DNA of 15,188 nt from Thermoflexales bacterium (lineage in GTDB: Bacteria > Chloroflexota > Anaerolineae > S140-20). Shown piece after piece: positions 1 to 7,880 of this stretch; within the stretch, counting starts at the first letter, position 1, and every line of letters starts with the position of its first letter. The translations under genes were made by a program, and so were the position numbers. The stretch is taken from positions 1-15,188 of the forward strand of contig WFUY01000173.1 in assembly GCA_015484715.1 (NCBI GenBank), in the 5' to 3' direction. The notes below the pieces were generated by a model. It was not told where the DNA came from, searched no databases, and was given only the letters and a program-made list of their open reading frames with translations.

Positions 1-27
1 GCAGCGTCAGATGTGTATAAGAGACAG
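1..27 (+). other. Sequencing adapter remnant (Nextera/Tn5 transposase adapter)
   Basis: Bases 1-27 match the 3' part of the Illumina Nextera read-1 transposase adapter. Bases 9-27 (AGATGTGTATAAGAGACAG) are the 19-bp Tn5 mosaic end used in tagmentation. This is library-construction sequence left at a contig end, not genomic DNA and not a natural transposon. True genomic sequence starts at about base 28. Any reading frame starting inside these bases, such as an ATG at 11 or 13, is an artefact. Confidence 0.97.
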
Positions 28-201
28 CGGGTGGATGTCGTGGACACCACCGGGGCGGGCGACGCCTTCGCCGCCGGCTTCATCGCTGCGACGCTGCGCG
101 GCGCCGATGTGGAGGCGGCCTGCCGGGCGGGCAACGAGGCCGGTGCCCGGGTGGTGGGCCGACTGGGGCCGGTGGCTGCCTGGTTCGACGGCATGGCGTG
201 A
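28..201 (+). CDS. PfkB-family carbohydrate kinase, C-terminal fragment (5' end missing)
   Basis: About 57 codons of the C-terminus are visible, in frame from base 28 to the TGA at 199-201. The segment opens with VDVVDTTGAGDAFAAGF, the PfkB/ribokinase signature 2. In this motif the GAGD forms the anion hole, and the aspartate is the catalytic base that activates the sugar hydroxyl for phosphoryl transfer from ATP. The rest (AACRAGNEAGARVVGRLG) fits the final helices of the fold. The upstream four fifths lies off the contig and the break coincides with adapter sequence, so the truncation is technical. The substrate (ribose, fructose, ketodeoxygluconate, nucleoside or other) cannot be told from this part. 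The next gene is 169 bp away and unrelated. Confidence 0.88.
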   Translation, partial: RVDVVDTTGAGDAFAAGFIAATLRGADVEAACRAGNEAGARVVGRLGPVAAWFDGMA

Positions 202-252
202 TGGGTTCCCCTTGAGCACCGAAAAGCCCCAACTCTCACTCTCAGAGGGTCA

Positions 253-281
253 TTGCGCAAATTCGCCTTTGGTGGTAGGAT
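253..281 (+). promoter_or_regulatory. Candidate sigma-70-type promoter for the large secreted protein
   Basis: TTGCGC (253-258) and TAGGAT (276-281) are separated by exactly 17 bp. They lie about 90 bp upstream of the ATG at 371 in an otherwise unassigned 169-bp gap. The -35 matches the consensus at three positions and the -10 at four, so this is a moderate candidate based on spacing and location only. Confidence 0.35.
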
Positions 282-290
282 AGGGGAAGG

Positions 291-314
291 AATTCGGAGC
301 TTCAACTCCAAATT
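291..314. repeat. Short inverted repeat in the leader of the secreted protein gene
   Basis: AATTcGGAG (291-299) and CTCCaAATT (306-314) form an inverted repeat of eight paired bases with one mismatch and a 6-nt centre. It lies just downstream of the candidate promoter and 57 bp before the start codon. It could be an operator or a small mRNA hairpin; chance is also possible at this length. Confidence 0.3.
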
Positions 315-370
315 TGTTCGAGGTTCGTTGGCCGGTTCTCTCCCGTTTCTTAGCAGGAAGGAGAAGGCAA

Positions 371-3300
371 ATGCAGCGAGACCGATCGGTAAAACGTTCT
401 GCCGGACCTCGTGCTCCTCTTAGGCAGCCTCTGTATGGAGGTCTGGCCCTCTTGATGTTGATCCTGGGAGTGGTGGGTCTGACGAGCGCCGCCAGCAAAC
501 CGAGCTTCCTCACCGAGAGCACTTCCAACGTCTCGGCCGGCACCAAGACCTACCGCATCTGGTACACCACCGACTGCAACGGCGGTGCCGACTGCGAATG
601 CGACACCGCCCTGGACACGGATACCAGCGACCCACCTGACGGTACTCCCGACCAGGACTCCCCCAACGATTGCATCGCCACCGTGGACAGCGATTCGGAC
701 GGTGTCTTCGACACCGGCCCCGACGATGACAGCGACGGTGTGCTGAACGTGGTGGACCTGGACTGGTTCGGGGGCGGGACCGGTGTCGTGGAGAGCGTGC
801 CCCGCAACGTGCAGCGCACCATCGCCCGGTACGTCAACGACTGGGGCCTCAAGGAACCCAAGTGGGACCGGGATACGAACCGCAACATCTACATCTACGA
901 CATTGCCTACCTTGGCATCGCTTATGGCGACGGGAGTGGAGAGGAACTGGACACCGAGTGGATGCTGACCCAGGCACCCGAGCCCCGGGGCACCGTGCTG
1001 CACGAGCTCTGGCACAACACCCAGTTCGCCTACGGCGTCAGTGCCGGAAAGTGGTTGGTGGAGGGCCAGGCCCGGATGCTCCAGGACAAGGTCTTCGACG
1101 ACCTGGACAACCGGGTGGGCAGTCGCTACCACAACTCGGTGGCGGCCTACCTGGGCAACCCCACCTACGTCATCAGGGAAGACCGGGATGACGACGGCAC
1201 GGGAGAGTTCGCCCAGGCCAAGGGGCTGCTGGGGGCCAGCTACAACGCCTCCCTCTGGTGGACCTACGTCGCCGAGCAAGCGGGCACCCTGTACACCGGC
1301 ACGGCCGGTGAGGGGATGGACGCCCTGGAGGCGGTGTTGAAGCAAGCCGACGACCATGGTCGCCAAGGGGTGGATGCCGTGGACCGGGTGCTGCGCGACC
1401 GCCTGGGCCGGGGCTTCGACGACACCTTCTGGGACTTCACCATCGCCAACTACGCCAAGGATTTCGACTTGAGCCTGCTGGACCACAGCTACCTGGACGG
1501 TCGGGACCCGGAGCGAGTGCTCACCTACCGGGATGAGAAGCGCACCCCTCCTGACCAACTGATCTACCGCTACAACGACCCCACCTTGGGGTGGGTCAAC
1601 GGTCCGAAGCGGCAGCGCTTCACCGGTGCCACGCTCTTCAGCGGGGCCAACGGCCGCGTGGACGCGATGGACCCGGAGGTCAACGACCCCGATGCGATGT
1701 CGGCCTACGGGGCCAAGTACTACGAGGCCGAGGTCAACGCCGATTGCCTCCTCGTCTACTGGCGGGTCCTCGGCGATCCGGGAGCCCGTTTCATGCACTC
1801 CTGGATGATGATCCAAGAGGATTCCAACGGTGACGGCTCTGAGGAGATCATCACGCTGTTGCGCAGCGAGGGGGAGGACTTCGCCCGGGCGGCTTGGATT
1901 CCCCGTCGGAGCACCGGCCTGCCCCAGTACACCCGGATGGTGGCCATCGTCGCCACCGGCAGCCGGGCTTACGGCTACAACTGGGAACTGGGCTGTACCC
2001 AGCCCAGCGTCAACATCGTCTCGCCGACGACGGCCAATCCGGCCTACGTGGGGGACCCCGGCGAACCCGGGCGCTTCCTGCTCTGGCTGGAGGTGACGGG
2101 GGCGGCGGGCACCAGCACCTACGTGGCCGGGCTGGAGTGGAGCCGCGACTTCACCGTCACCGTGGGGACCGATGTCGCCCAGATCCTCAACGGGGGCTAC
2201 GTGCAGAACCAGTACTGGCTGGTGGTCCAGGCCCCCACCAAGCCCGGTGCCAGCCTCGGCGACAAGTTCGATGTCACCGTGCAACTGGGACCCAACACCA
2301 GCACCTCCGACACGGAGGTCCAGGCCGTCGTCTACGACCTGCGGACCAGCGATCAGGTCCTGGTGGTGGACGCCAGCGGCAGCATGGGGTACAACGACAA
2401 GCTGGTCTCCGCCAAAGCCGCGGCCCGCCTCTTCGCCGACGTCAAGCAGCAGTTCGACCAATTGGGTGTGGTCAGCTTCAGCACGGATGCCACCCAGGAG
2501 TTCCCCCTGACGGTGGTGCCGGACCAAGATGATGCGGCCGGCGTGCGGGCCAGCGCCCAGACGGCCATTAACGGGATCACGGAGAAGACCACCACCTCCA
2601 TCGGCGACGGCCTGCAGATGGGCCAGAGCATGTTGGCCGCCAGCGGCAGCCCCGATCACCAATGGGTGATGGTGCTGCTCAGCGACGGGATGGAGAACGA
2701 GCCCCTCTACTGGAGCAACGTCCGAGCCAGCATCGTCGCCTCCGGGACGAAGGTACACGCCATCGCCTTAGGGCGGGACGCCGACGAGGAGCTGATGCGG
2801 GAGATCGCCGAGGCCACCTGCGGCTCCGTCTGGGTGGACCAGTGCTACCACTACATCGAGGAAAGCGGGGTCCTGACGACGACGGGAATGAGCACCGCTG
2901 CCGTCAGCAACCTGCCCAACGCCCTGGCCGACATCTACCGGCGGGCCGAGGAGACCATCGCCGGTCACCAACGGCTCTGGCAGGGGGGTGGCACGCTCAG
3001 CGGCAGCCAGTCCATCCCCGTGACCATCGCCGAGGATGGCGTGCGGAACGCCTTCTTCAGCTTCCACTGGAACGATTCGACGGCTCCCTTGAACGTGAGC
3101 ATCACCGGCCCCGGGGGGGTCTCCTTCATCCAGCTTAGCGATGGCAAGAACCACCAGGTCTTCTACGCCGATAAATTGCCGCCGGGCACCTACACCCTTC
3201 ACCTCTCCGCGCCCGGCGGGGCCACCACCTGGATCGGCAGCCTCTCCGGTCGGATGGTCTACGGCACCGAGATGTACGCCTTCCTGGACAACACCCAGGC

Positions 3301-5002
3301 CGAGCGCTACCCCGGCCTCCCGGTGCGCCTGCAGGCCAGCCTGACCGACCACAAAGGGCCGGTGACCGGGGCGATCATCAGCGCCACCATCTACCACCCT
3401 GAATTGGGGGTTGAGGTGGTACGGCTGGTGGACGACGGCGGCCCCTATGACGACGTGGCCAACGACGGCGTCTACGGCTACGTCTACGACCGGATCAACC
3501 GGCCCCTCAAGATAGACGTTCAGTTGGGCCACACTTGGGTCTTCGACCTCTACGCCACCGGGGTCAACAACGATGGCAAGCCCTTCGAGCGCTACCAGCG
3601 GCTGACCTACACCCCCTTCCTGGGCCGGGAGCAGGTCTCGCTGGACACCGATGGCGACGGGATGTTGGACCGATGGGAGGACCGCTTCGAGGGCCCCTCG
3701 ACCGGTGTGGCCGACGACGGTGAAGACCCGGATGGGGATGGCCTGACCAACAAGGAGGAGTTTGAGCGAGGGACCAATCCCGACGACCCCGACACCGACA
3801 AGGGGGGAGAGACCGACGGGAGCGAGGTCGCCCGAGGGCAGAACCCCCTCTTCACCGCCGACGACGCCATCCCGCCCATCACCGACTTCTGGGTGGAGAA
3901 CCAGCCCGAGAGCGTGATCCTGCACTTCAACCCCCGGCCCGAGTACCAGAAGATGCGGATCTACCGGCGCACGGGTCTGACGGGGACCTTCACCCTGATC
4001 ACCGAGGTCGTCCTGCCCTCGATGACGACCTCCCTGGCCTCCGCGCCGTTGGTGCCCAGCCGTAGCGTGTCCGGCTTCGACCCCTCCAAAGGGCAAGTCC
4101 GCGACACCGGGCTGGTCAACGATCAGGACTACTTCTACTACCTCCAGCCGGTGGGGGCCTCCAGCGTGGTGGGAGCCCCCAGCGAGGTGCGCTACGCCGA
4201 ACCGGCCAAGGACCCCTATCAGCCGGAGGGGGTGGTGGTCATCAACGACGATGATCCCTTCACTACCAGCAAGAACGTGACCCTTACCTTCCAGGGGCTG
4301 ACGCTGCCCGACGGGAGCCTCGACATCCGCGCCGTGCAGATCAGCAACTCTCCAGAGCTGACGGGTGTCGCCTGGCAGCCCTTCCAGCCGGAGATCCCCT
4401 GGACCCTCGATCCCGATCCGACGACGGGAGTAGCTTTCGTCCACGTCCGCTTCCGCGACGGCGCGGGCAACGAGAGCGATGTGATCTACGGCGATGGGAT
4501 CGTCTACCGGCCTCCCCTCATCCTGCCGCCCGGCCTGCTGGACTTCGGCTGGGTCATCGCCGACTTCCAGGACCCTTGGTTCAAGGACCTAACCATCCTC
4601 TACACCCCTCTGCGCTGGCCTGACCTGGGCCTGGGCAGCTCGGCTCTGCGTGCCTCGGCGGTGGATCAGGCGGGGGAGCCCCTCTTCTACGCCGGCATCG
4701 GCTTTGAGCTCCAGGCGATGGACGCCCTGAGCCAGCCGGTTACCCAGTTCGATCGCCCCTTCACCCTGACGGTCAGCTACGAAGATTGGCAATGGCAGAG
4801 CGCCGGGATCGGCTCCGAAGACTCGCTGAACCTCTACTGGAACAGCGGAGGGACCTGGGAGCCGGTGCTGCCTTGCACCGGCTGCAGCCACGACCCGACG
4901 GAGAACGTCTTCATCATCCCGCTGACCCACCTAACCCGGTTCGCCCTGTTGGGGAGGCCGGCCTCCCCCGTCTACCTGCCTATCGTCTTCAAGGGGTTCT
5001 GA
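371..5002 (+). CDS. Large secreted zinc-metalloprotease / von Willebrand A protein with CLCA-like architecture
   Basis: A predicted 1543-aa exported protein. The ATG at 371 is chosen because AGGAAGGAG lies just upstream and a Sec-type signal peptide follows (basic residues 1-21, hydrophobic core about 22-38). A TTG at 314 in the same frame has neither. Domains in order: Asp-rich calcium-binding-like segment (about 82-132); zincin domain with HELWH (211-215) and a likely third zinc ligand E231 in WLVEG, the gluzincin pattern; Ig-like segment (about 560-650); VWA domain with MIDAS residues DASGS (667-671), T about 742 and D772; beta-sandwich (about 870-960); FN3-like domain with DDGGPYDDVANDGVYGY; two thrombospondin-3-like calcium motifs (from 1092 and 1119); further beta domains; and a C-terminus ending YLPIVFKGF. 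It could act in adhesion, matrix remodelling or surface proteolysis. Animal CLCA proteins share the zincin-VWA-beta-sandwich-FN3 order. Substrate and surface anchoring are unknown. It is flanked by its own promoter candidate and a strong hairpin, so it is probably monocistronic. Confidence 0.85.
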   Translation: MQRDRSVKRSAGPRAPLRQPLYGGLALLMLILGVVGLTSAASKPSFLTESTSNVSAGTKTYRIWYTTDCNGGADCECDTALDTDTSDPPDGTPDQDSPNDCIATVDSDSDGVFDTGPDDDSDGVLNVVDLDWFGGGTGVVESVPRNVQRTIARYVNDWGLKEPKWDRDTNRNIYIYDIAYLGIAYGDGSGEELDTEWMLTQAPEPRGTVLHELWHNTQFAYGVSAGKWLVEGQARMLQDKVFDDLDNRVGSRYHNSVAAYLGNPTYVIREDRDDDGTGEFAQAKGLLGASYNASLWWTYVAEQAGTLYTGTAGEGMDALEAVLKQADDHGRQGVDAVDRVLRDRLGRGFDDTFWDFTIANYAKDFDLSLLDHSYLDGRDPERVLTYRDEKRTPPDQLIYRYNDPTLGWVNGPKRQRFTGATLFSGANGRVDAMDPEVNDPDAMSAYGAKYYEAEVNADCLLVYWRVLGDPGARFMHSWMMIQEDSNGDGSEEIITLLRSEGEDFARAAWIPRRSTGLPQYTRMVAIVATGSRAYGYNWELGCTQPSVNIVSPTTANPAYVGDPGEPGRFLLWLEVTGAAGTSTYVAGLEWSRDFTVTVGTDVAQILNGGYVQNQYWLVVQAPTKPGASLGDKFDVTVQLGPNTSTSDTEVQAVVYDLRTSDQVLVVDASGSMGYNDKLVSAKAAARLFADVKQQFDQLGVVSFSTDATQEFPLTVVPDQDDAAGVRASAQTAINGITEKTTTSIGDGLQMGQSMLAASGSPDHQWVMVLLSDGMENEPLYWSNVRASIVASGTKVHAIALGRDADEELMREIAEATCGSVWVDQCYHYIEESGVLTTTGMSTAAVSNLPNALADIYRRAEETIAGHQRLWQGGGTLSGSQSIPVTIAEDGVRNAFFSFHWNDSTAPLNVSITGPGGVSFIQLSDGKNHQVFYADKLPPGTYTLHLSAPGGATTWIGSLSGRMVYGTEMYAFLDNTQAERYPGLPVRLQASLTDHKGPVTGAIISATIYHPELGVEVVRLVDDGGPYDDVANDGVYGYVYDRINRPLKIDVQLGHTWVFDLYATGVNNDGKPFERYQRLTYTPFLGREQVSLDTDGDGMLDRWEDRFEGPSTGVADDGEDPDGDGLTNKEEFERGTNPDDPDTDKGGETDGSEVARGQNPLFTADDAIPPITDFWVENQPESVILHFNPRPEYQKMRIYRRTGLTGTFTLITEVVLPSMTTSLASAPLVPSRSVSGFDPSKGQVRDTGLVNDQDYFYYLQPVGASSVVGAPSEVRYAEPAKDPYQPEGVVVINDDDPFTTSKNVTLTFQGLTLPDGSLDIRAVQISNSPELTGVAWQPFQPEIPWTLDPDPTTGVAFVHVRFRDGAGNESDVIYGDGIVYRPPLILPPGLLDFGWVIADFQDPWFKDLTILYTPLRWPDLGLGSSALRASAVDQAGEPLFYAGIGFELQAMDALSQPVTQFDRPFTLTVSYEDWQWQSAGIGSEDSLNLYWNSGGTWEPVLPCTGCSHDPTENVFIIPLTHLTRFALLGRPASPVYLPIVFKGF

Positions 5003-5025
5003 GGGCGGTGGCGATCAGCCGTGGG

Positions 5026-5056
5026 AGCCGGGTCCGGTCTGGTGCCGGATCCGGCT
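5026..5056 (+). terminator. Strong hairpin, probable terminator of the secreted protein gene
   Basis: Bases 5026-5037 pair with 5045-5056 over 12 positions, with one G-T wobble, around a 7-nt loop (5038-5044), starting 23 nt after the stop codon. The following bases (TTCGCTTCT) are only mildly T-rich. This is therefore an intrinsic terminator with a weak U-tract or an mRNA-stabilising hairpin. Confidence 0.6.
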
Positions 5057-5093
5057 TCGCTTCTACGGGGCTACCCAAGGCTTCGATCGAGGG

Positions 5094-5099
5094 TATAAT
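5094..5099 (+). promoter_or_regulatory. Perfect -10 hexamer upstream of the HD-domain gene
   Basis: TATAAT at 5094-5099 lies 63 bp before the ATG at 5163 and just after the preceding hairpin. The base composition around it is GC-rich. No good -35 is seen 16-18 bp upstream (CTACCC region) and there is no TGn extension, so the promoter call rests on the -10 and its position. Confidence 0.45.
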
Positions 5100-5162
5100 A
5101 GAGGGAGCAGGGGGAGGTCCGGTGGCAAAACTACCGTACAAGTTCGAGCTTAGGGAGGAACG

Positions 5163-5936
5163 ATGAGCATCCACGTACCTGACCGGCACAACGAGAAGCT
5201 GCATCGTCTCGTGGAGCGGATCAACGCCGATGCCGAGTTGATCCAACTCTGGAAGTGTGCCAACGTCAACGCCGTGGACCGGACCGGCATCAGCGACCAC
5301 GGTGAGGTCCACATCCGCATCGTCGCCAACGCGGCGCTGCGCATCCTGCGCCTGCTGGTGGAGGCCGGCGTCGAACCCAGCGTCGTCACCCACCACGGGC
5401 TGACGCCGGAGGATGCCGAGCTGGTCGTCGTGCTGGCCGCCTGTCTGCACGACCTGGGCATCGCCGTGCACCGGGACGACCACGAACGGTACAGCCTGAT
5501 CCTGGGCTATCCCAAGGCCCGACAGCTTCTGAGCGGCATCTACGAGGAGCCGGCGCTGACCATTATGGTCTCCGAAGTGCTCCACGCCGTCATCGCCCAC
5601 CGCTGGGACGTGCGCTGCCTGACCATCGAGGCGGGCGTGCTGAAGGTGGCCGACGCCCTGGACATGACCGAGGGTCGTTCTCGCATCCCCTTCGAGGCGG
5701 GCCAGGTCAACATCCACTCCGTCTCCGCCCTGGCCGTCGAGAACGTGGCCATCGAGCGGGGGGAGGAGCGGCCGGTGCGCATCGCCATCCGGCTGGGCAA
5801 TTCGGCCGGCATCTTCCAGGTAGACGAACTGCTCAAGCGCAAGCTCCAGAACTCCACCTTAACGCCTTACGTCGAGGTCGTCGCCCATCTGGAAGGGGAG
5901 ATGGAGAAGCGGCTGGTGGGCATCTACCGGCTTTGA
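5163..5936 (+). CDS. HD-domain metal-dependent phosphohydrolase
   Basis: A 257-aa soluble protein with no signal peptide or membrane segment. The start is supported by GGGAGG four bases upstream. The HD-superfamily metal site is readable: H46 (DHGEVH), H96-D97 (CLHDLG), H103/H107 (AVHRDDHE), H141/H146 (VLHAVIAH) and D164 (KVADALD). HD enzymes use divalent metals to hydrolyse phosphate esters, often nucleotides, cyclic nucleotides or phosphonates. The extra histidines between 97 and 146 suggest a bimetal site. It lacks the GYP residues of c-di-GMP phosphodiesterases and RelA/SpoT synthetase features, so the substrate is unknown. The C-terminal third (about 170-257) after the HD core is not recognised. 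It is a single gene, separated from the next by repeat copy A and a strong promoter. Confidence 0.8.
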   Translation: MSIHVPDRHNEKLHRLVERINADAELIQLWKCANVNAVDRTGISDHGEVHIRIVANAALRILRLLVEAGVEPSVVTHHGLTPEDAELVVVLAACLHDLGIAVHRDDHERYSLILGYPKARQLLSGIYEEPALTIMVSEVLHAVIAHRWDVRCLTIEAGVLKVADALDMTEGRSRIPFEAGQVNIHSVSALAVENVAIERGEERPVRIAIRLGNSAGIFQVDELLKRKLQNSTLTPYVEVVAHLEGEMEKRLVGIYRL

Positions 5937-5963
5937 GGGCCGGAAATCCCCCGGTGATTGCCC

Positions 5964-6106
5964 ATATCTTTGGAGATAGGGAGACCGGCCGTCCACGAAT
6001 GGGGCACGAATACACGAATTAAGGACCCCCTCATTCGTGCATTGGTGAGAAATTCGCGGACGGCCTGCTACGGACCCCTCTCTCGCTCCCTTGTGGGTAA
6101 TCACCG
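5964..6106. repeat. Intergenic palindromic repeat element, copy A
   Basis: A 143-bp element related to copy B at 7964-8105. Its core is an imperfect inverted repeat: left arm 5987-6020, right arm 6032-6065 and an 11-nt centre (6021-6031). The outer eight bases (GGCCGTCC / GGACGGCC) are perfect, and about 26 of 34 positions pair overall. The heptamer CACGAAT occurs three times in the left arm (5994, 6005, 6013), with its complement in the right arm. A conserved tail ends CTTGTGGGTaaTCACCG. It encodes no protein. It could be a REP/MITE-like element, a transcribed hairpin serving as terminator for the HD gene, or a regulatory site for the promoter that begins 12 bp downstream. Confidence 0.85.
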
Positions 6107-6118
6107 CGAAATTCCCTC

Positions 6119-6147
6119 TTGACAGAACTTCCCAAAGTGGTCATAAT
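6119..6147 (+). promoter_or_regulatory. Near-consensus sigma-70-type promoter of the CoA ligase gene
   Basis: TTGACA (6119-6124) is a perfect -35 hexamer, followed 17 bp later by CATAAT (6142-6147), which matches the -10 consensus at five of six bases. Transcription would start near 6154, giving a leader of about 40 nt before the ribosome binding site AAAGGAGGT (6182-6190). Repeat copy A ends 12 bp upstream of the -35. Confidence 0.82.
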
Positions 6148-6195
6148 GGACTTACCTGCCCAGTTCTTACCCCCTGCATCCAAAGGAGGTTCCCA

Positions 6196-7818
6196 ATGGC
6201 TGCTTACCCCTTCCAACTGTTGCTCAAGCACATCCTTCACTACGGCGTGGCCTGGGCTCCCGACCAGGAGATCGTCTACCGGGACCAGGTCCGCTACACC
6301 TACCGGGATATGGCCCAGCGGGTGCTCCGGCTGGCCGGCGCCCTGCGCACCCTGGGCGTGGAGAAGGGAACCAAAGTCGGCGTCATCGAGTGGGACAGCC
6401 ATCGCTACCTGGAGATCTACTTCGCCGTTCCCGGCATCGGAGCCATCCTCCACACCATCAACCCTCGCCTGGCCCCCGAGGACCTGGTCTACACGATGGC
6501 CCACGCCGAGGACGAGGTGCTCATCTTCCACGAGGACTTCCTCCCCCTGGTGGAACGGGTGCGCCCCCGCCTGCCCTCCATCCGTAAGTACGTGCTGATC
6601 ACCGACAAGGCGGAGAAGCCGGAGGTCAAGGTTGACGCCGAGTACGAGGAACTCCTGGCCGGCGCCACCCCCCTGGACGAACTGCCCGACCTGGACGAGA
6701 ACACTCAGGCCACCCTGGCCTACACCACCGGAACGACGGGCAAGCCCAAGGGGGTCTACTTCAGCCACCGCCAGTTGGTCCTGCACACGCTGGTGGGTGG
6801 CGTCACCCTGGCCGCCTTCGGCAACTACGGCGGCCTGAACAAGCACGATGTCTACATGCCCCTGACCCCGATGTTCCACGTTCACGCCTGGGGCCTGCCC
6901 TACATGGCCACCCTCTTCGGCCTGAAGCAGGTCTACCCCGGCCGCTACGAGCCGGAGATGCTCCTCCGCCTCATCTTGGGGGAGAAGGTGACCTTCAGCC
7001 ACTGCGTGCCCACCATCCTCCAGATGATCGTCACCGCGCCCGCCGTTCAGAACCTGGACCTGAGCCGCTGGAAGGTGATCATCGGTGGGGCCCGGCTCTC
7101 CAAAGGGCTGGCGCTGCAGGCGACGAAGCTGGGCATCAAGGTCTACGCGGGCTACGGGATGTCGGAGACCTGCCCGGTCCTCACCATCGCCAACCTCAAG
7201 CCGTTCATGGAGGACGAGTGGGACGAGGAGAAGCAACTGGACTGGGCCATCAAGACCGGCTTCCCGGTCCCCTTGGTCCACCTGAAGGTGGTGAGCCCGA
7301 CGGGCGAGGAGGTGGCCCACGATGCCCACGAGACGGGCGAAATCGTAGTGCGGGCTCCCTGGCTGACCGAGGGGTACTACAAGGAGCCGGAGCGGACGGA
7401 GGAGCTGTGGGCCGGTGGGTGGCTCCACACAGGCGATGTGGCCCACGTGGACGAGTACGGCTACGTCCAGATCGTAGACCGGCTCAAGGACGTCATCAAG
7501 AGCGGAGGCGAGTGGATCGTCTCTCTGGAGCTGGAGAACCTCCTCAGTCTGCACGAGGGGGTGCAGGAGGCCGCCGTCATCGGCATCCCCGACGAGAAGT
7601 GGGGCGAGCGGCCCCTGGCCATCGTCGTGCCTCGGGAAGGGTACAAGGAGCGTCTGACGGACGAGGCGCTCAAAGCCCACCTGACCAAGTTCGTCGAGGA
7701 TGGGGTGATCACCTCCTGGGCAGTGCCCGACCAGTACGTCTTCGTGGATGAACTGCCCAAGACCAGCGTGGGCAAGATTGACAAGAAGGTACTGCGAAGT
7801 CGCCACGGCGCTGCCTGA
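6196..7818 (+). CDS. Fatty-acid--CoA ligase (AMP-forming, AlkK-like)
   Basis: A 540-aa cytoplasmic enzyme of the ANL adenylate-forming family. It activates a fatty acid with ATP to an acyl-AMP and then forms acyl-CoA and AMP, feeding beta-oxidation or lipid synthesis. The ATG at 6196 is preceded by AAAGGAGGT at 5-nt spacing. Upstream in-frame codons would put the promoter inside the coding region. Visible motifs are the phosphate-binding loop TTGTTGKPKG (177-186), YGMSE (320-324), D414 in the TGD motif that binds the ribose, the hinge DRLKD (from 428) and the catalytic lysine K527 in PKTSVGK. Length and the MFHVHAWGLPY region resemble medium/long-chain enzymes such as AlkK and Thermus acyl-CoA synthetase. 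Chain length cannot be read from sequence. It is monocistronic, with its own promoter and terminator. Confidence 0.92.
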   Translation: MAAYPFQLLLKHILHYGVAWAPDQEIVYRDQVRYTYRDMAQRVLRLAGALRTLGVEKGTKVGVIEWDSHRYLEIYFAVPGIGAILHTINPRLAPEDLVYTMAHAEDEVLIFHEDFLPLVERVRPRLPSIRKYVLITDKAEKPEVKVDAEYEELLAGATPLDELPDLDENTQATLAYTTGTTGKPKGVYFSHRQLVLHTLVGGVTLAAFGNYGGLNKHDVYMPLTPMFHVHAWGLPYMATLFGLKQVYPGRYEPEMLLRLILGEKVTFSHCVPTILQMIVTAPAVQNLDLSRWKVIIGGARLSKGLALQATKLGIKVYAGYGMSETCPVLTIANLKPFMEDEWDEEKQLDWAIKTGFPVPLVHLKVVSPTGEEVAHDAHETGEIVVRAPWLTEGYYKEPERTEELWAGGWLHTGDVAHVDEYGYVQIVDRLKDVIKSGGEWIVSLELENLLSLHEGVQEAAVIGIPDEKWGERPLAIVVPREGYKERLTDEALKAHLTKFVEDGVITSWAVPDQYVFVDELPKTSVGKIDKKVLRSRHGAA

Positions 7819-7845
7819 CGCCGCTCCCAGGACAGGCGTCTTGCC

Positions 7846-7880
7846 AAGAGGCCGGGCATCGCTGCCGTGCCCGGCCTCTT
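7846..7880 (+). terminator. Intrinsic terminator after the CoA ligase gene
   Basis: Bases 7846-7858 (AAGAGGCCGGGCA) pair perfectly with 7868-7880 over 13 bp around a 9-nt loop, starting 28 nt after the stop codon. The stem ends in a short TTT. No gene converges from the other side, so it serves the CoA ligase transcript. Confidence 0.85.

Noticed and set aside
9..27. Tn5/IS50 mosaic end as evidence of a natural transposon
   Set aside because: The bases before it (GCAGCGTC) are the synthetic Nextera adapter, and the sequence sits exactly at the contig end.
350..2758. Long minus-strand open frame of 802 codons opposite the secreted protein
   Set aside because: Its translation is low-complexity (rich in G, V, H, A) with no recognisable domain. 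Long antisense open frames are expected opposite GC-rich genes with G/C third positions.
5994..6039. Repeated heptamer CACGAAT as a small CRISPR or iteron array
   Set aside because: Spacing is irregular and short (11 and 8 bp), units alternate strand within a palindrome, and the whole unit recurs 2 kb away. This fits a palindromic element, not CRISPR or replication iterons.
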